DNA of 64,000 bases from Pseudoalteromonas sp. DL-6 (GTDB lineage: Bacteria > Pseudomonadota > Gammaproteobacteria > Enterobacterales > Alteromonadaceae): the NCBI RefSeq assembly GCF_004328665.1, contig NZ_CP019771.1, forward strand, positions 124,001-188,000. The letters run 5' to 3'. Each line of letters starts with the position of its first letter. Positions within the stretch are counted from its first letter, which is position 1. A model generated the notes under the pieces. That model did not search any database. It was given only the letters and a program-made list of their open reading frames with translations, and was not told the DNA's origin. Positions 19,133-28,831 of the stretch are shown here, in pieces. The position numbers were made by a program, and so were the translations under genes.

Positions 19133-19885
19133 TTATTCTGCAGCATGAATTGGCAGTGTTAACATATCGGGGGCTAGTTGTTTGCGAGCAATGCGAAGCC
19201 CTTTATTAATTTGGCTAATGGTTGAATCAGGCAGAGCAACAAACGACTGTGACTGTTGATCCCAACTACCTGCTTGTTTGCCATCGCGCGTAAGGTAAAT
19301 GAGCTCTAAACGACCAATGCGTAGAAAGTCGACTTCACGTTCTTTGTTTTCCACATCAAGCAATGCGGTATACGCTTCAATAGTGCGACCGTAATCAACC
19401 TCAACTTGATAAGCTTCTAACACACGACGAAATTTTTCACTCGATGAAATATCAGCGCGTTCCATCATTGCATTTAATGATTCAAGACGCTGCTTGCGTT
19501 CTTGCTTTAAAAACGGCACATCTAAGGCAACAAACTGTTCAAGCCCGGTGATCATGCGAAGCATTAAAGGTGTTATTTGGCGCTCAATAATCGATACCTG
19601 ATCCATTGATAAATTAAGCGACTCCATCTCTTCTATTTGATTATTTAATTGTTTTGTTAGCTGTGCGTTATAAACGGCTAAACCATCTATTTCTTTATTT
19701 AGGGTTTTAAATTGCTGCAAACGCCCTTGCATTGAATCTGCAATCTTGTCTATTTTTGTTTGTGATTGCGCAGCTAAATTATTAATTTCGCTGCTTTTAT
19801 CAATTACCGTGTTTAAATCATTGGCGTGGACTGCTGCACTTGCGGCTACAATACCAGCTAAAATTAATGGTTTAACGCCTTTCAT
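19133..19885 (-). CDS. DUF3450 periplasmic protein, first gene of the TonB2 operon
   Basis: The ATG at 19885 (MKGVKPLIL) is preceded by AAAGGTG at good spacing; a GTG three codons earlier overlaps that site and is rejected. 250 residues: a signal peptide ending VHA, then a long helical, coiled-coil-rich protein (QSQTKIDKIADSMQGRLQQF, RQITPLMLRMITGLEQF). DUF3450 proteins regularly precede TtpC in TonB2 clusters of marine gammaproteobacteria; their exact role is unknown, possibly a periplasmic partner of TtpC. The promoter region with paired TGTCAT elements lies about 100 nt upstream. Confidence 0.9.
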   Translation of the reverse strand: MKGVKPLILAGIVAASAAVHANDLNTVIDKSSEINNLAAQSQTKIDKIADSMQGRLQQFKTLNKEIDGLAVYNAQLTKQLNNQIEEMESLNLSMDQVSIIERQITPLMLRMITGLEQFVALDVPFLKQERKQRLESLNAMMERADISSSEKFRRVLEAYQVEVDYGRTIEAYTALLDVENKEREVDFLRIGRLELIYLTRDGKQAGSWDQQSQSFVALPDSTISQINKGLRIARKQLAPDMLTLPIHAAE

Positions 19886-19990
19886 CGTATACACCTTTGC
19901 TCGTTAATTAGCGGATTTGCTAGTGTTTATTAATCGCTTTAGCTCGTTTACAAAAAAACAATTTAAAGCGAGATGGTTTCAATGAGCGAA

Positions 19991-20046
19991 AGTGTATAGC
20001 TTAAAAATGACAAGCGTGTTGCGTAAAAAAGTCGCTTTTATGACAG
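19991..20046 (-). promoter_or_regulatory. Candidate PhoB-type promoter of the TonB2 energiser operon
   Basis: On the minus strand CTGTCAT (20046-20040) and TTGTCAT (20013-20007) are 33 bp apart. Ten nt after the second is TACACT (19996-19991), with an overlapping TATACA. This is the same geometry as at 14581-14636. The leader would be about 100 nt. PhoB binding is inferred; no phoB gene lies in the window. Confidence 0.58.
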
Positions 20047-20109
20047 TGGTAATAAATTAGCCTTAGTAGCCGAGTTGAAAGTGCTGAGGGGATTTTTGGG
20101 GACTAAAGT

Positions 20110-20721
20110 TTACAAGTAAGATTGTATTTCAGTTAGGGTTTGTCGCCAATCTGTGTAGTTAATAGCAATAGGGTAAGCGCGATTATTGTGTATTAATACT
20201 AAAGACGGAAAACCTTGAATAGGTAAACTGCGAACATAATTAAGCTCATCATCAAAGCGACGCTTAAGTTCGTTCGAGTGTAACTGCTGAGTAAATAAAC
20301 AGGGATCTAAACCAATTTTTTCGCATAGTTTAATAAGCACGTATTCATCCGATGGATTTTGCGCCTTTAAATAATACGCTTGTTGAATAGCGTCAATCAT
20401 CTGTGGCTCTTTGTTAAAGCTACGAGCAATTACAGCCGCTCTGCAGGAGGGATAAGTAGAACGGCGCGGTTGGCATTCTCGCCAAAAATTAAAATTAAAC
20501 TCAGTGCCTAATTGGTTGCTAATGTTTTGCCATATGCCTTGTAGTTGCAACTGCATATCGGCACTCATTGGCTGGTCACTATCAGCCGCTAAACCGCCGA
20601 CTCTATATTCTATAGGCAGTATATTTGCTAAAGCAGATTCGAGTTTTTGCCAAGTAGGTTTATATCCCCAGCACCAGCTACACATAGGATCGTGCACATA
20701 AATAAGCTTATTGACTGACAT
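20110..20721 (-). CDS. DsbA-family (FrnE-like) thioredoxin-fold protein
   Basis: Start at ATG 20721 ([12 protein letters not shown]), which overlaps the 3' end of the diguanylate cyclase gene by 14 nt. 203 residues without a signal peptide, so cytoplasmic. The redox motif CSWC is at residues 14-17 in DPMCSWCWGYKPTW; the cis-proline region is IQGFPSLVLI. This matches cytoplasmic DsbA-family oxidoreductases with a helical insert. The substrate is unknown. It is last gene of a three-gene operon with a chemoreceptor and a GGDEF protein. Confidence 0.85.
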   Translation of the reverse strand: MSVNKLIYVHDPMCSWCWGYKPTWQKLESALANILPIEYRVGGLAADSDQPMSADMQLQLQGIWQNISNQLGTEFNFNFWRECQPRRSTYPSCRAAVIARSFNKEPQMIDAIQQAYYLKAQNPSDEYVLIKLCEKIGLDPCLFTQQLHSNELKRRFDDELNYVRSLPIQGFPSLVLIHNNRAYPIAINYTDWRQTLTEIQSYL

Positions 20722-21814
20722 GCTCGCCATGCGCAAATATGACTTTATTGCGTCCTTGTGATTTTGCCTGATATAAATACTCATCGGCTTGTTTTAATGC
20801 ACTATCGTAGTCATCAACATGATTAGCTTGTGCAATACCAATGCTGCAGGTTAACGATACTCGTTGTTGTTTATCAGTTAATATTACATGATGTTGCACG
20901 CATTCTCTAAAGCGATTAGCCAAAATACTGGCTTCTATGGTGGTCATCTGCGGTAAAATAACCACAAATTCTTCGCCACCATAACGGGCTTTAAGGGCGG
21001 TTGCAGAAAATTGCGACTCTAATAATTTTGTAAACTCTATTAGTACGGTATCGCCAAAGTCATGACCATAGGTGTCGTTTAATTCTTTAAAGTTATCTAA
21101 ATCAATAAGTAAAATAGACAGCGGCAAATAATGCGCTGGCCTTGCAGCAGCAAGCTTTAAAAAATGTGATGTAATAAAACGACGATTAGGCGCCCCTGTA
21201 AGCTGATCGGTATACGCGTATTGTTTTTGCTCTAAAGTTACATCGGCAATGGCAAGGTGGCTACGGTGACGAAAATACTCACCGATAAAAGAAAAAACCA
21301 GCACTAATGAAAACGCAGCAATAAAGCGGGTTTTTTCTACCACGCCATAAGCGACTTGGCCTATGTCTGGCCCATAAAGTAGTGCAGCACAACTCAATAA
21401 CATGCTACCACTCAACCAAGCTCCAAATTTTACGCCGAGAATGGCAAATGCGGCAACAGGATAAAACATTAGCCAATATAAGGCGGTGTTTTCTTTACCG
21501 CCGGTGTATACCAATGCTAAACACATCAAAAATACAATCATCAAAGTAATTAGCGCGATAGCATTAAGCTGTTTGGTTTTTATAAAATAAACAATACACC
21601 CTACAATGGTTACATTTACTGAAACTAACGCGACAGTTAACATGGGCGCATAAACACCATGGTTTGTAATCACTAAATAAGTAATTAACACCAAGGCAAT
21701 CGTTATCATGGTAAATAACGAAAACACTTGGCGCTGTCTATCAAAGCTATAAACACTGTCAATATTAATTAAACTAAGCCAGTTAGGTTTATTTATTTTT
21801 GTTTTATTGATCAT
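20708..21814 (-). CDS. Membrane diguanylate cyclase (GGDEF)
   Basis: 368 residues. About six hydrophobic helices fill residues 25-185, followed by a GGDEF domain with the active-site loop GGEEF at 279-283 (in [13 protein letters not shown]) and the Mg-binding [16 protein letters not shown]. It should make cyclic di-GMP from GTP at the inner membrane. The position of the inhibitory RxxD site, five residues before GGEEF, reads SATA, so product inhibition at that site is probably lost. The ATG overlaps the stop of the upstream chemoreceptor (ATGA), so translation is coupled. The membrane sensor part resembles MASE-type modules, but its ligand is unknown. Confidence 0.92.
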   Translation of the reverse strand: MINKTKINKPNWLSLINIDSVYSFDRQRQVFSLFTMITIALVLITYLVITNHGVYAPMLTVALVSVNVTIVGCIVYFIKTKQLNAIALITLMIVFLMCLALVYTGGKENTALYWLMFYPVAAFAILGVKFGAWLSGSMLLSCAALLYGPDIGQVAYGVVEKTRFIAAFSLVLVFSFIGEYFRHRSHLAIADVTLEQKQYAYTDQLTGAPNRRFITSHFLKLAAARPAHYLPLSILLIDLDNFKELNDTYGHDFGDTVLIEFTKLLESQFSATALKARYGGEEFVVILPQMTTIEASILANRFRECVQHHVILTDKQQRVSLTCSIGIAQANHVDDYDSALKQADEYLYQAKSQGRNKVIFAHGEHVSQ

Positions 21815-23700
21815 ACTTTGAATTTTTTAACCATCCGCTCTAAGTCACTAAATTGATGCTTAAGCTTGGTGCACTCTTCTAATGTAAGGTTCAAGTTAGA
21901 TTGACCTTGCGTAGATAGGTCACTAATAACATGAATATCTGAGTGTAATGATTTAACAACTTGGTTTTGCTCATCAGTAGCATTAGCGACACTATGATTA
22001 GCATCCGTTATTTGTTTTATCGCACTAATTATTTGTTTCATTACATCGCCGACAGCATCCGCTTGCTGAACACTTTTTTCACTTTCTTCTAAACTGGTTT
22101 TCATCAGCTCAACGGCAGAGCTTGAACCTTTTTGCAGTTCAATCACCGTATTTTCAATTTCTTGGGTTGATTGCTGAGTTCGTTGTGCTAATTGTCTTAC
22201 TTCATCGGCAACAACGGCAAACCCTCTTCCAGCTTCACCAGCACGTGCCGCTTCTATTGCCGCATTTAAAGCAAGCAAGTTAGTTTGTTCACTTACTCCT
22301 TTTATTACCGCTAGAACATTACCGATGTTGGCGGTATGCGAGTCTAAACTATTAATCGTTTCTTGTGCGAGCTCTATATTTTGCGATAGCTGATGGATAC
22401 TCGATACGTTATTAGTCAATGTTTGCTGATTTTTAGCGCAATATTGATCGGCATCTTTAGCAAGGGTTGAGGCATTACTTGCACTGCTTGAAATTTCTGT
22501 TGCGGTAGCAGAAAACTGATTAATTGCCGATGCCACACTGTTAGTACGTTCACTTTGGTCATCATACATAGTTAATGTTGAATCTGTTTGCGTCACCAGT
22601 TTAGCAACCGCGGTTTCTAGCAACTGTGTCGAAGACTTAACTTGAACAATTGAATTTTGAATTTTTTCTATAAAAATATTAAATGAATTACTTAACTGAC
22701 CAAACTCGTCATCGTTCTCAACACTGAGTCGACAAGTTAAATCGCCTTCACCTTGTGCTATATCTCTAATAGCATCATTAAGACGATACATAGGTCGCAT
22801 TAAATAACGCAGTAAAAACTCCAGTGATGCAACAATCACTAAAATACCTATAATTAAAAAGACAATTGCCTTTTGACCAAACGAAGAAACACTTGAATAC
22901 GCTTTATCTTTATTGACTACAACACCCAGATACCAATCAACATTTTCAATACCACGAATCTTAGTAAAGGATACCAGCGAGGTTTCACCCGCTACTTGAT
23001 ACTCTGTAAACTCTCTTGCTAACGGTACATTTTTACCAATCAAATCTGCGACTTTTTTTGAATTTAATTTACTATCAGGGTGACTTAATATTTGCCCTTT
23101 ATTATCAAGTAAGAAGCCATAACCGAGTCCCAAGAAATCAATATCGCCAATAATTTCAGCGATGGTTTGCATATCAATATCTGCTCCCGCTACCCCTTTA
23201 AATTGACCATTACTATTAATAGGCGCAACGGCTGAAATTGTCAGTTCGTTGGTGGTCACATCAATATAAGGGGTTGTAAAAGCCGTTGTTGTTTTATTTT
23301 CTACTAATTTATACCAAGGGCGACTTGTAGCATCAAAATCGCTGGGGAGCACAACACTTTGATCATTTAAAATAAATGTCCCCGATGATTTACCTATGTA
23401 GGTATTTTTAAAATCCCCGGCAAGCTCAGCGGTATTTAATTGCGAAAGCGTTAAAGACTTCGTATCGTTATCTTGATATGTTTTTGCGATAGAGATCACA
23501 ATCGCCAATTTATTATTGAGCCAACTTGCGATGTTTTTAGAAACCGATTCTGAGTTTTGCTCTAGCACCAGCGACAATTGCTCTTGAGTTTGATGACGCA
23601 TTGAAAAATAGTTATTAATAGTGAAAACACCTAACACTAAAACTAACACTAATGACGCAGCGATAGTGATTTTGGAGGTGAATTTTAGCGAGCTAAACAT
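21811..23700 (-). CDS. Methyl-accepting chemotaxis protein, probable amino-acid dCache receptor
   Basis: 629 residues: membrane helix (about 10-29), periplasmic dCache_1 domain (about 35-270), second helix (about 280-300), HAMP, signalling domain with [19 protein letters not shown]. The sensor has TSRPWYK, then [14 protein letters not shown], then GVAGADID, which carries the Arg-Trp-Tyr, Tyr and Asp positions of the amino-acid-binding dCache family (PctA/McpU type). Amino-acid chemotaxis is therefore a reasonable prediction. First gene of a coupled operon with a diguanylate cyclase and a DsbA-like protein, which suggests this receptor or its ligand is tied to c-di-GMP output. Confidence 0.94.
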   Translation of the reverse strand: MFSSLKFTSKITIAASLVLVLVLGVFTINNYFSMRHQTQEQLSLVLEQNSESVSKNIASWLNNKLAIVISIAKTYQDNDTKSLTLSQLNTAELAGDFKNTYIGKSSGTFILNDQSVVLPSDFDATSRPWYKLVENKTTTAFTTPYIDVTTNELTISAVAPINSNGQFKGVAGADIDMQTIAEIIGDIDFLGLGYGFLLDNKGQILSHPDSKLNSKKVADLIGKNVPLAREFTEYQVAGETSLVSFTKIRGIENVDWYLGVVVNKDKAYSSVSSFGQKAIVFLIIGILVIVASLEFLLRYLMRPMYRLNDAIRDIAQGEGDLTCRLSVENDDEFGQLSNSFNIFIEKIQNSIVQVKSSTQLLETAVAKLVTQTDSTLTMYDDQSERTNSVASAINQFSATATEISSSASNASTLAKDADQYCAKNQQTLTNNVSSIHQLSQNIELAQETINSLDSHTANIGNVLAVIKGVSEQTNLLALNAAIEAARAGEAGRGFAVVADEVRQLAQRTQQSTQEIENTVIELQKGSSSAVELMKTSLEESEKSVQQADAVGDVMKQIISAIKQITDANHSVANATDEQNQVVKSLHSDIHVISDLSTQGQSNLNLTLEECTKLKHQFSDLERMVKKFKV

Positions 23701-23891
23701 AAGTACCTTAAGAATTAATCATTATTACCACTGCCTTTTTAACAAATTTTTAACTGAAAGTCTTAGCAAATATTGTTCAGGCGAGGTTAATAATTAAAAA
23801 TAATAATAAATAATGAGATTTAAAATCCAAAAAGAACGGTATTTGGTTAAATCTTAAACTTATAACAAGTTGTAATTTAATCTATATAAGC

Positions 23892-25580
23892 TTAGCTTTG
23901 TTGCTGGCATTGACTAATTATAGGTAACTGTCGCAGAACCTTCATCTGTGGATCGATAACGATAATGTCACTTTTGTTAGCATTGATAGTAATGAGTCCA
24001 TCCACTGGAGTGTGAGTTGTCAACTTCCCGTTTATAGAAATAGGAACCGGCATTTTAAACGCTGTGCCATCTTTTTCGCTGTTACTCCAGCTTAAATAAG
24101 CGACTGTATTGGTACGCTCCATGGTTAAACTTGGTAACGCGGCTTGCTTTAGATACACATCAAATAACCACGTATAATCATCGCCCGTGATCCGATTAAT
24201 AATATCAATAAACTCTTGGCTACTGCGATAACGCGACTCGATTGGGTAACTCAAATTAGCTGTTTGCGTTTGACCATATACTAACTCTCGGGCAGCTTGC
24301 CAAAATAACTCGTCTCCAATTAGCCAGCGCAAGGTATGCAGCGTCCATCCACCTTTACCATAAATATCTGCATTAAACGCTTCTTTAGAAGTAACTTTCC
24401 CTTGTTTTACAATCGGCTGGCAGTTCTTTAATCCTAAATACGCGGTGTACATGGCGTGGTTATAGGCAGCCTCACCAAATTTAAATAAGCTATAAGCTGG
24501 CTGCATATAAAAACCAAAACCTTCGTGTAACCATGCATCATTGAGCTTTTCATGAGTCATTAAATTACCAAACCACTCATGAGCCAATTCGTGCTGAATA
24601 AGCCAGTCATAACCACTTGGATCGCGGGTATACCCTTTACCATAAGCGTTAATTGTTTGATGTTCCATACCCAGATGCGGTGTTTCTACAAAGCCTAATT
24701 TTTGCATTCCCCAAGGGTAAGGCCCTAATACAGATTCAAAAAATGCGAGCTGTTGATACACATCATCTTTGAGTAGCTTAAGGGCTTTGTGACTGTTTTC
24801 AGGTAGAGCCCAAAACTCAACAGGTACCTGCGTACCATTAATACTTTTATAGTGTTGTTGAATACGTTCGAAGGGGCCAATATTTAATGCAATATTGTAA
24901 TCACTGGCAGGCTCAGATAAAAACCAATCAAATTCAGTTGTGTTATTTTTTAATGGCATTATTTTTTTAAGCACACCATTACTAGCAACACTTAAACCCG
25001 TTGGCACTGTGACGCGAATACGCATACTGTCGGCTTTATCGCTAAAGTGATCTTTACAAGGCCAAAATAAATCACAGCCCTCGCCTTGTACTGCCGTCGC
25101 TATCCAAGGCTCACCTTGTGCCGTATGACTAAATACAAAGCCACCACTCCACGGAGGGTTAATAGCTTCATGGGGATGCCCCGAATAGCTAATGGCAACT
25201 TCAACAACTTCACCTGGGTATTTAGTTTCATACAAATCAATAATAATAACGCCATGCTGATGGCTAAAATTAGCTGCTTGCTTAGCAACAGTGACGTGTT
25301 CTATAGAGAACCGGCTATCGAGCTTGAGTTCGACTTGCTGCGTTTGTTTCAGCACTCGAAACATGGTTTTACCTGTGCCGGAAATCTGTTTGTTGCTGGG
25401 AAGGACTGTTAACTGTAAATCGTAAAAAATAACATCTGTGGTTTGGGCTATCGCAGATAACGTCTCACCGGTGCTTGCTACTTGCGGATCTAAAGCTGCA
25501 GGCTTTGAGTAGCAGCCTGTTAACGAAATGCTTAGTAACATTAGCCAACAGCAGCGAAACAAGTAGCATACTCGGTGCAT
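23892..25580 (-). CDS. M1-family aminopeptidase, lipoprotein
   Basis: 562 residues. The signal segment ends in lipobox LTGC (Cys 23), so it should be anchored in a membrane facing the periplasm or exterior. The zinc motif HELAHEW begins at H330 (H330, H334) and the third ligand E353 lies in WLHEGFGFY, the 18-residue gap typical of gluzincins. The exopeptidase motif of the family (GxMEN) appears as LGMEHQTINA, with His in place of Asn. Likely removes N-terminal residues from peptides. It lacks the C-terminal ERAP-like domain of PepN. It is a lone gene. Confidence 0.93.
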   Translation of the reverse strand: MHRVCYLFRCCWLMLLSISLTGCYSKPAALDPQVASTGETLSAIAQTTDVIFYDLQLTVLPSNKQISGTGKTMFRVLKQTQQVELKLDSRFSIEHVTVAKQAANFSHQHGVIIIDLYETKYPGEVVEVAISYSGHPHEAINPPWSGGFVFSHTAQGEPWIATAVQGEGCDLFWPCKDHFSDKADSMRIRVTVPTGLSVASNGVLKKIMPLKNNTTEFDWFLSEPASDYNIALNIGPFERIQQHYKSINGTQVPVEFWALPENSHKALKLLKDDVYQQLAFFESVLGPYPWGMQKLGFVETPHLGMEHQTINAYGKGYTRDPSGYDWLIQHELAHEWFGNLMTHEKLNDAWLHEGFGFYMQPAYSLFKFGEAAYNHAMYTAYLGLKNCQPIVKQGKVTSKEAFNADIYGKGGWTLHTLRWLIGDELFWQAARELVYGQTQTANLSYPIESRYRSSQEFIDIINRITGDDYTWLFDVYLKQAALPSLTMERTNTVAYLSWSNSEKDGTAFKMPVPISINGKLTTHTPVDGLITINANKSDIIVIDPQMKVLRQLPIISQCQQQS

Positions 25581-25889
25581 AAAATGTAAACCTCGTAGTT
25601 ATAATTTTTTCATTATAATTACATACTTTTACATTTATAGAGTTAAAAAAAGACGAACTGCTTATTTTTCAAGTTAATCAGTTACTTTTTTTTACATTTA
25701 ACTGGGTCTGTTGACCATTGCGGATTAATGCTTTTTCAAACTAGGGGGCAATTTAATCGCGGCGCGAAGTTGTAACCTAGTGGGCTAGATAAATGCACCT
25801 AGGTTATTCTACTGGCATACATCTATATAAGAAGAATTAAAAACCGAGCAAAGCTTCCTCGTCCTGTTCACGCTTAAATTGTTTATAGA
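25581..25889. other. Intergenic region: promoter side of M1 gene plus structured element
   Basis: The left part (25581-25700) is AT-rich and carries the upstream sequence of the M1 gene. The middle (25702-25825) is distinctly richer in G and C and contains two inverted repeats, listed separately. The right part precedes the 3' end of the RNA methyltransferase gene. No open frame of note. Confidence 0.6.
25702..25825. repeat. Structured intergenic element, nature unknown
   Basis: Two exact inverted repeats lie in sequence of different composition from its flanks: GGTC/GACC at 25705-25708 and 25713-25716, and TAACCTAG/CTAGGTTA at 25773-25780 and 25799-25806. It also carries GGGGGCAATTTAATCGCGGC in between. 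It could be a dispersed repeat, the remnant of a small mobile element, or a structured RNA. No T-run makes it a plain terminator. Confidence 0.4.
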
Positions 25890-26405
25890 TTAAGGTTGTT
25901 TTTGCCATTTCATTTTATTATTAGTATCGCGTGAGGAAATAATGGTTTCATCGCTGCTTTGAATTCCGCCCAATTTCGCGAGTCGGTCATAAAGAACAAC
26001 ATTACAGGTTGCCGCTAAATTCATACAGCCAATAGTAGGGATATACACCACTTCGTCGCACCATTTTAAAACATCTTTAGGCACAGAGCCGTCTTCTGGA
26101 CCAAATACATAAAATGCGTTCTCAGGGTGGGTAAACTCAGGCAAGGGTGTAGCACCTTCTATTAACTCTATTACCACTACTTTAGCGCCTTGAGGCTTAA
26201 TTGAAGCTAAATTGTCGGTGGCGGTTAATGGAATACGTTGCACCACGTTTTTAGTATCAGTATGAAACTTTTGTGCGTTTAGATAACGGTTGCCAGTAAA
26301 AAACACCTGCTTTGCGTCATAACAACCTGCTGCACGTAACACCCCGCCCACGTTGGTCGGGCTTTTTGGGTTAATTAAACCAATACTTGCTTGTAGCTTA
26401 CTCAC
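25890..26405 (-). CDS. TrmH/SpoU-family RNA methyltransferase
   Basis: About 171 residues with start GTG at 26405, which overlaps the ycgN stop (GTGA) and has AAGGA 9 nt upstream; a TTG three codons earlier sits directly on that site. SPOUT signature segments are present: INPKSPTNVGGVLRAAGCY near the start, YVFGPEDGSVP in the middle, and IPTIGCMNLAATCNVVLYD at the C-terminal knot, which binds S-adenosylmethionine. Predicted 2'-O-methylation of tRNA or rRNA; the target nucleotide is not known. Coupled to ycgN. Confidence 0.9.
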   Translation of the reverse strand: MSKLQASIGLINPKSPTNVGGVLRAAGCYDAKQVFFTGNRYLNAQKFHTDTKNVVQRIPLTATDNLASIKPQGAKVVVIELIEGATPLPEFTHPENAFYVFGPEDGSVPKDVLKWCDEVVYIPTIGCMNLAATCNVVLYDRLAKLGGIQSSDETIISSRDTNNKMKWQKQP

Positions 26406-26917
26406 TCGTTGCAATCCTTAGTTGGCCACTCGGCAATATACAAGTCAAAATCTTCTAATTTTACATCACAATCTTTTACTGTTTTGTCTTTAACAGAAAT
26501 GTTTAGCTCGTGCATTTTAGTTTTATCGCCGTTATTAAGTAACGGATGCCACGTTGCTAAACCACGCCCTTCATGAAGTCGGCGATAGCTGCAGCTTTGT
26601 GGCATAAAAAAGATGTCTTTTAGGTTTTCTTTAGTAAGCTTAACGCACGAAGGGACTAAGGTTTGGCGGTTTTCGTATTCACTACAGCCACAGGTATTGT
26701 TATCAAGGTATTGGCAAACAATATTAGTGAATATAAGTTGTTCGCCTTCTCTTAACTGGTCGGTGGCAGTAAAGTCATCTTCGTCTTCACTGTCAATAAA
26801 GGTGTTTAAACAACACTTTCCACATCCATCACAAATGGCTTCCCATTCTTGTTGGTTCATTTCATTGAGACTTTTACTAAGCCAAAATTGGGTATTTGCT
26901 AATTGTTGATCAAACAT
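26402..26917 (-). CDS. ycgN: YcgN family cysteine-cluster protein
   Basis: Start at ATG 26917 (MFDQQLANTQFW), preceded by AAGGGGCGAG; upstream in-frame codons lack a site. 171 residues. Cysteines cluster in CDGCGKCC and in CQYLDNNTCGCSEYENR, with PSCVKLT and PQSCSYRRL later, as in the YkgJ/YcgN zinc- or iron-binding families (UPF0260). Role unknown. Overlaps the downstream methyltransferase start by 4 nt. Confidence 0.9.
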   Translation of the reverse strand: MFDQQLANTQFWLSKSLNEMNQQEWEAICDGCGKCCLNTFIDSEDEDDFTATDQLREGEQLIFTNIVCQYLDNNTCGCSEYENRQTLVPSCVKLTKENLKDIFFMPQSCSYRRLHEGRGLATWHPLLNNGDKTKMHELNISVKDKTVKDCDVKLEDFDLYIAEWPTKDCNE

Positions 26918-27013
26918 GGTGTTCTCGCCCCTTTTAAGAGCGCGCATTCTAACGTATTGCAGCAAAACGCGCAAAGCCAATCCCTAATAACAGTATGGCT
27001 TCGCGCGATTTTA

Positions 27014-28831
27014 TTACTGCTGAGACTTAACCCAACGTTTAATTTTTTGCTCAAGAATAGGCATAGGTAATGCGCCATCTATTAATATTTGCGTATGAAA
27101 CGCTTTAATATCAAATTGCTCACCTAATTGCTGGTGGGCGAAATCTCTGAGCTGTTTAATTTTAAACTCGCCCAATTTGTACGATAATGCTTGCCCTGGC
27201 CATGCAATATAACGCTCCACTTCAGCAATAACATCACTTTTTGCCATTGAGGAATTTGCTAACATGTAGTCAATACCTTGTTGACGTGTCCAACCTTTAG
27301 CATGAAAGCCTGTATCAAGCACTAAACGCATAGCTCTTAGCTGCTCATCGTTAAGACGCCCATACCACATATACGGATCGGTAAATAAGCCAAGCTCTTT
27401 GCCTAAGCTTTCTGCGTATAATGCCCAGCCCTCAGCAAACACCGTGTAGCCGCCAAATTTACGAAAATCGGGCAAGCTTTCCACTTCTTGTTGCAGTGCA
27501 ATTTGAAAGTGATGACCTGGAGCGGCTTCATGAATAGACAGCGTTTCGAGTAAAAACTTAGGTTGTGCTTTTAAGTTATAAGTATTGATATAAAATATGC
27601 CTGGGCGCGAGCCATCAGGAGCGGGCCCCGCATACGACGCTCCCGCAGCCGATTGGGCTCGATAGGCTTCAACAGCTTTTACAACATAAGGTGCCTTAGG
27701 CTCAATATTAAATAGCTTTGGTAAGCGAGCGTCTATTTTTGCTTTAATTTGTTCATAGGCGGCAATTAACTCATCAGCCGTTTTGTAATAAAACTCATCT
27801 GAGTCGCGTAAGTGATTAAAAAAGGCCGATAAATCGCCTTCAAATCCAACAGTGTTTTTAACCGTTTTCATTTCACTTAAAATTCGAGCCACTTCACTTA
27901 AGCCAATCTCATGAATTTCATCAGCAGATAAGCTTAACGTGGTGTTTTTCTTTATTTGGTATTCGTACCACGCTTTACCGTTAGGTAAATCAGCATAACC
28001 AACAGAATCGCGAGCATGAGGTATGTAATTGTTGGCTAAAAAGTCGCTCATACGCTGATAAGCAGGTACTAATTTATCTAAAATCAGTGTTTTATACTGC
28101 GCTTTTAGCTGTTGCTTTTCATCAGCTGAAAATGAATCGGGAATGGCTTTAATAGGCGAGTAAAAAAGAGAATCTTCAGCGCTTGTAACAACATGCACTT
28201 TAAATTGCGGGAGTATTTTTTTTGCTAATGGCATAGGCAATACCACACCTTGTTTAACACCTTGCGCCATCGATTGTTCAACACTTGCAAGCCATTTAAC
28301 GAAACCTTCGGCACGCTTGATAAATTTTTCGTAGTCGGCAACGGTATTAAAAGGCTGAGCACTTTGCCCTGAACCAAATCCGGCGAAGGTATTATGCGCA
28401 CCCGACATTTGATTTATCGGTAACAAATAATCTTTATATTGCATACCCTCAAGTTTAAGAGCTAAATCGCGCGATAACACTTCAAAGTTGAGCAGCGCCT
28501 GACCGGTGAGTTGGGATTGATCAATCAGCGTTAAGCGTTGTTGATATTTTTTATAAAATGCGGCTTTTTTATCGCGATTAAGCTGCGATATCTCAGGCAA
28601 AAATTGATCATCAAATTCATGGCGGCCATTATAGGTAGCGCTTAATGGATTAAAATTCAATGATTCGTCGTAGTACTGAGCAACGAGCACATCTAATTGC
28701 TGCTCGGCTGATAATTCGCTTATGACAGTTGCGACTGACTGATTTGTGTTTAATTGCGAGCTGGTGCTCATACAACCACTTAAGGCAAACATAACGCTAC
28801 TGGCAACCAGTGCTATTTTAATAACTTTCAT
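27014..28831 (-). CDS. DUF885 family lipoprotein (putative peptidase)
   Basis: 605 residues. Lipobox LSGC with Cys 20, so exported and lipid-anchored. A hallmark of the family, LSIHEAAPGHHFQIAL (HExxPGHH), lies in the C-terminal half, together with FAEGWALYAESLG; both are typical of DUF885 proteins, which resemble zinc peptidases. Probable periplasmic or surface metallopeptidase, substrate unknown. AAGGG precedes the ATG. Single gene between ycgN and the broken amidohydrolase. Confidence 0.9.
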   Translation of the reverse strand: MKVIKIALVASSVMFALSGCMSTSSQLNTNQSVATVISELSAEQQLDVLVAQYYDESLNFNPLSATYNGRHEFDDQFLPEISQLNRDKKAAFYKKYQQRLTLIDQSQLTGQALLNFEVLSRDLALKLEGMQYKDYLLPINQMSGAHNTFAGFGSGQSAQPFNTVADYEKFIKRAEGFVKWLASVEQSMAQGVKQGVVLPMPLAKKILPQFKVHVVTSAEDSLFYSPIKAIPDSFSADEKQQLKAQYKTLILDKLVPAYQRMSDFLANNYIPHARDSVGYADLPNGKAWYEYQIKKNTTLSLSADEIHEIGLSEVARILSEMKTVKNTVGFEGDLSAFFNHLRDSDEFYYKTADELIAAYEQIKAKIDARLPKLFNIEPKAPYVVKAVEAYRAQSAAGASYAGPAPDGSRPGIFYINTYNLKAQPKFLLETLSIHEAAPGHHFQIALQQEVESLPDFRKFGGYTVFAEGWALYAESLGKELGLFTDPYMWYGRLNDEQLRAMRLVLDTGFHAKGWTRQQGIDYMLANSSMAKSDVIAEVERYIAWPGQALSYKLGEFKIKQLRDFAHQQLGEQFDIKAFHTQILIDGALPMPILEQKIKRWVKSQQ

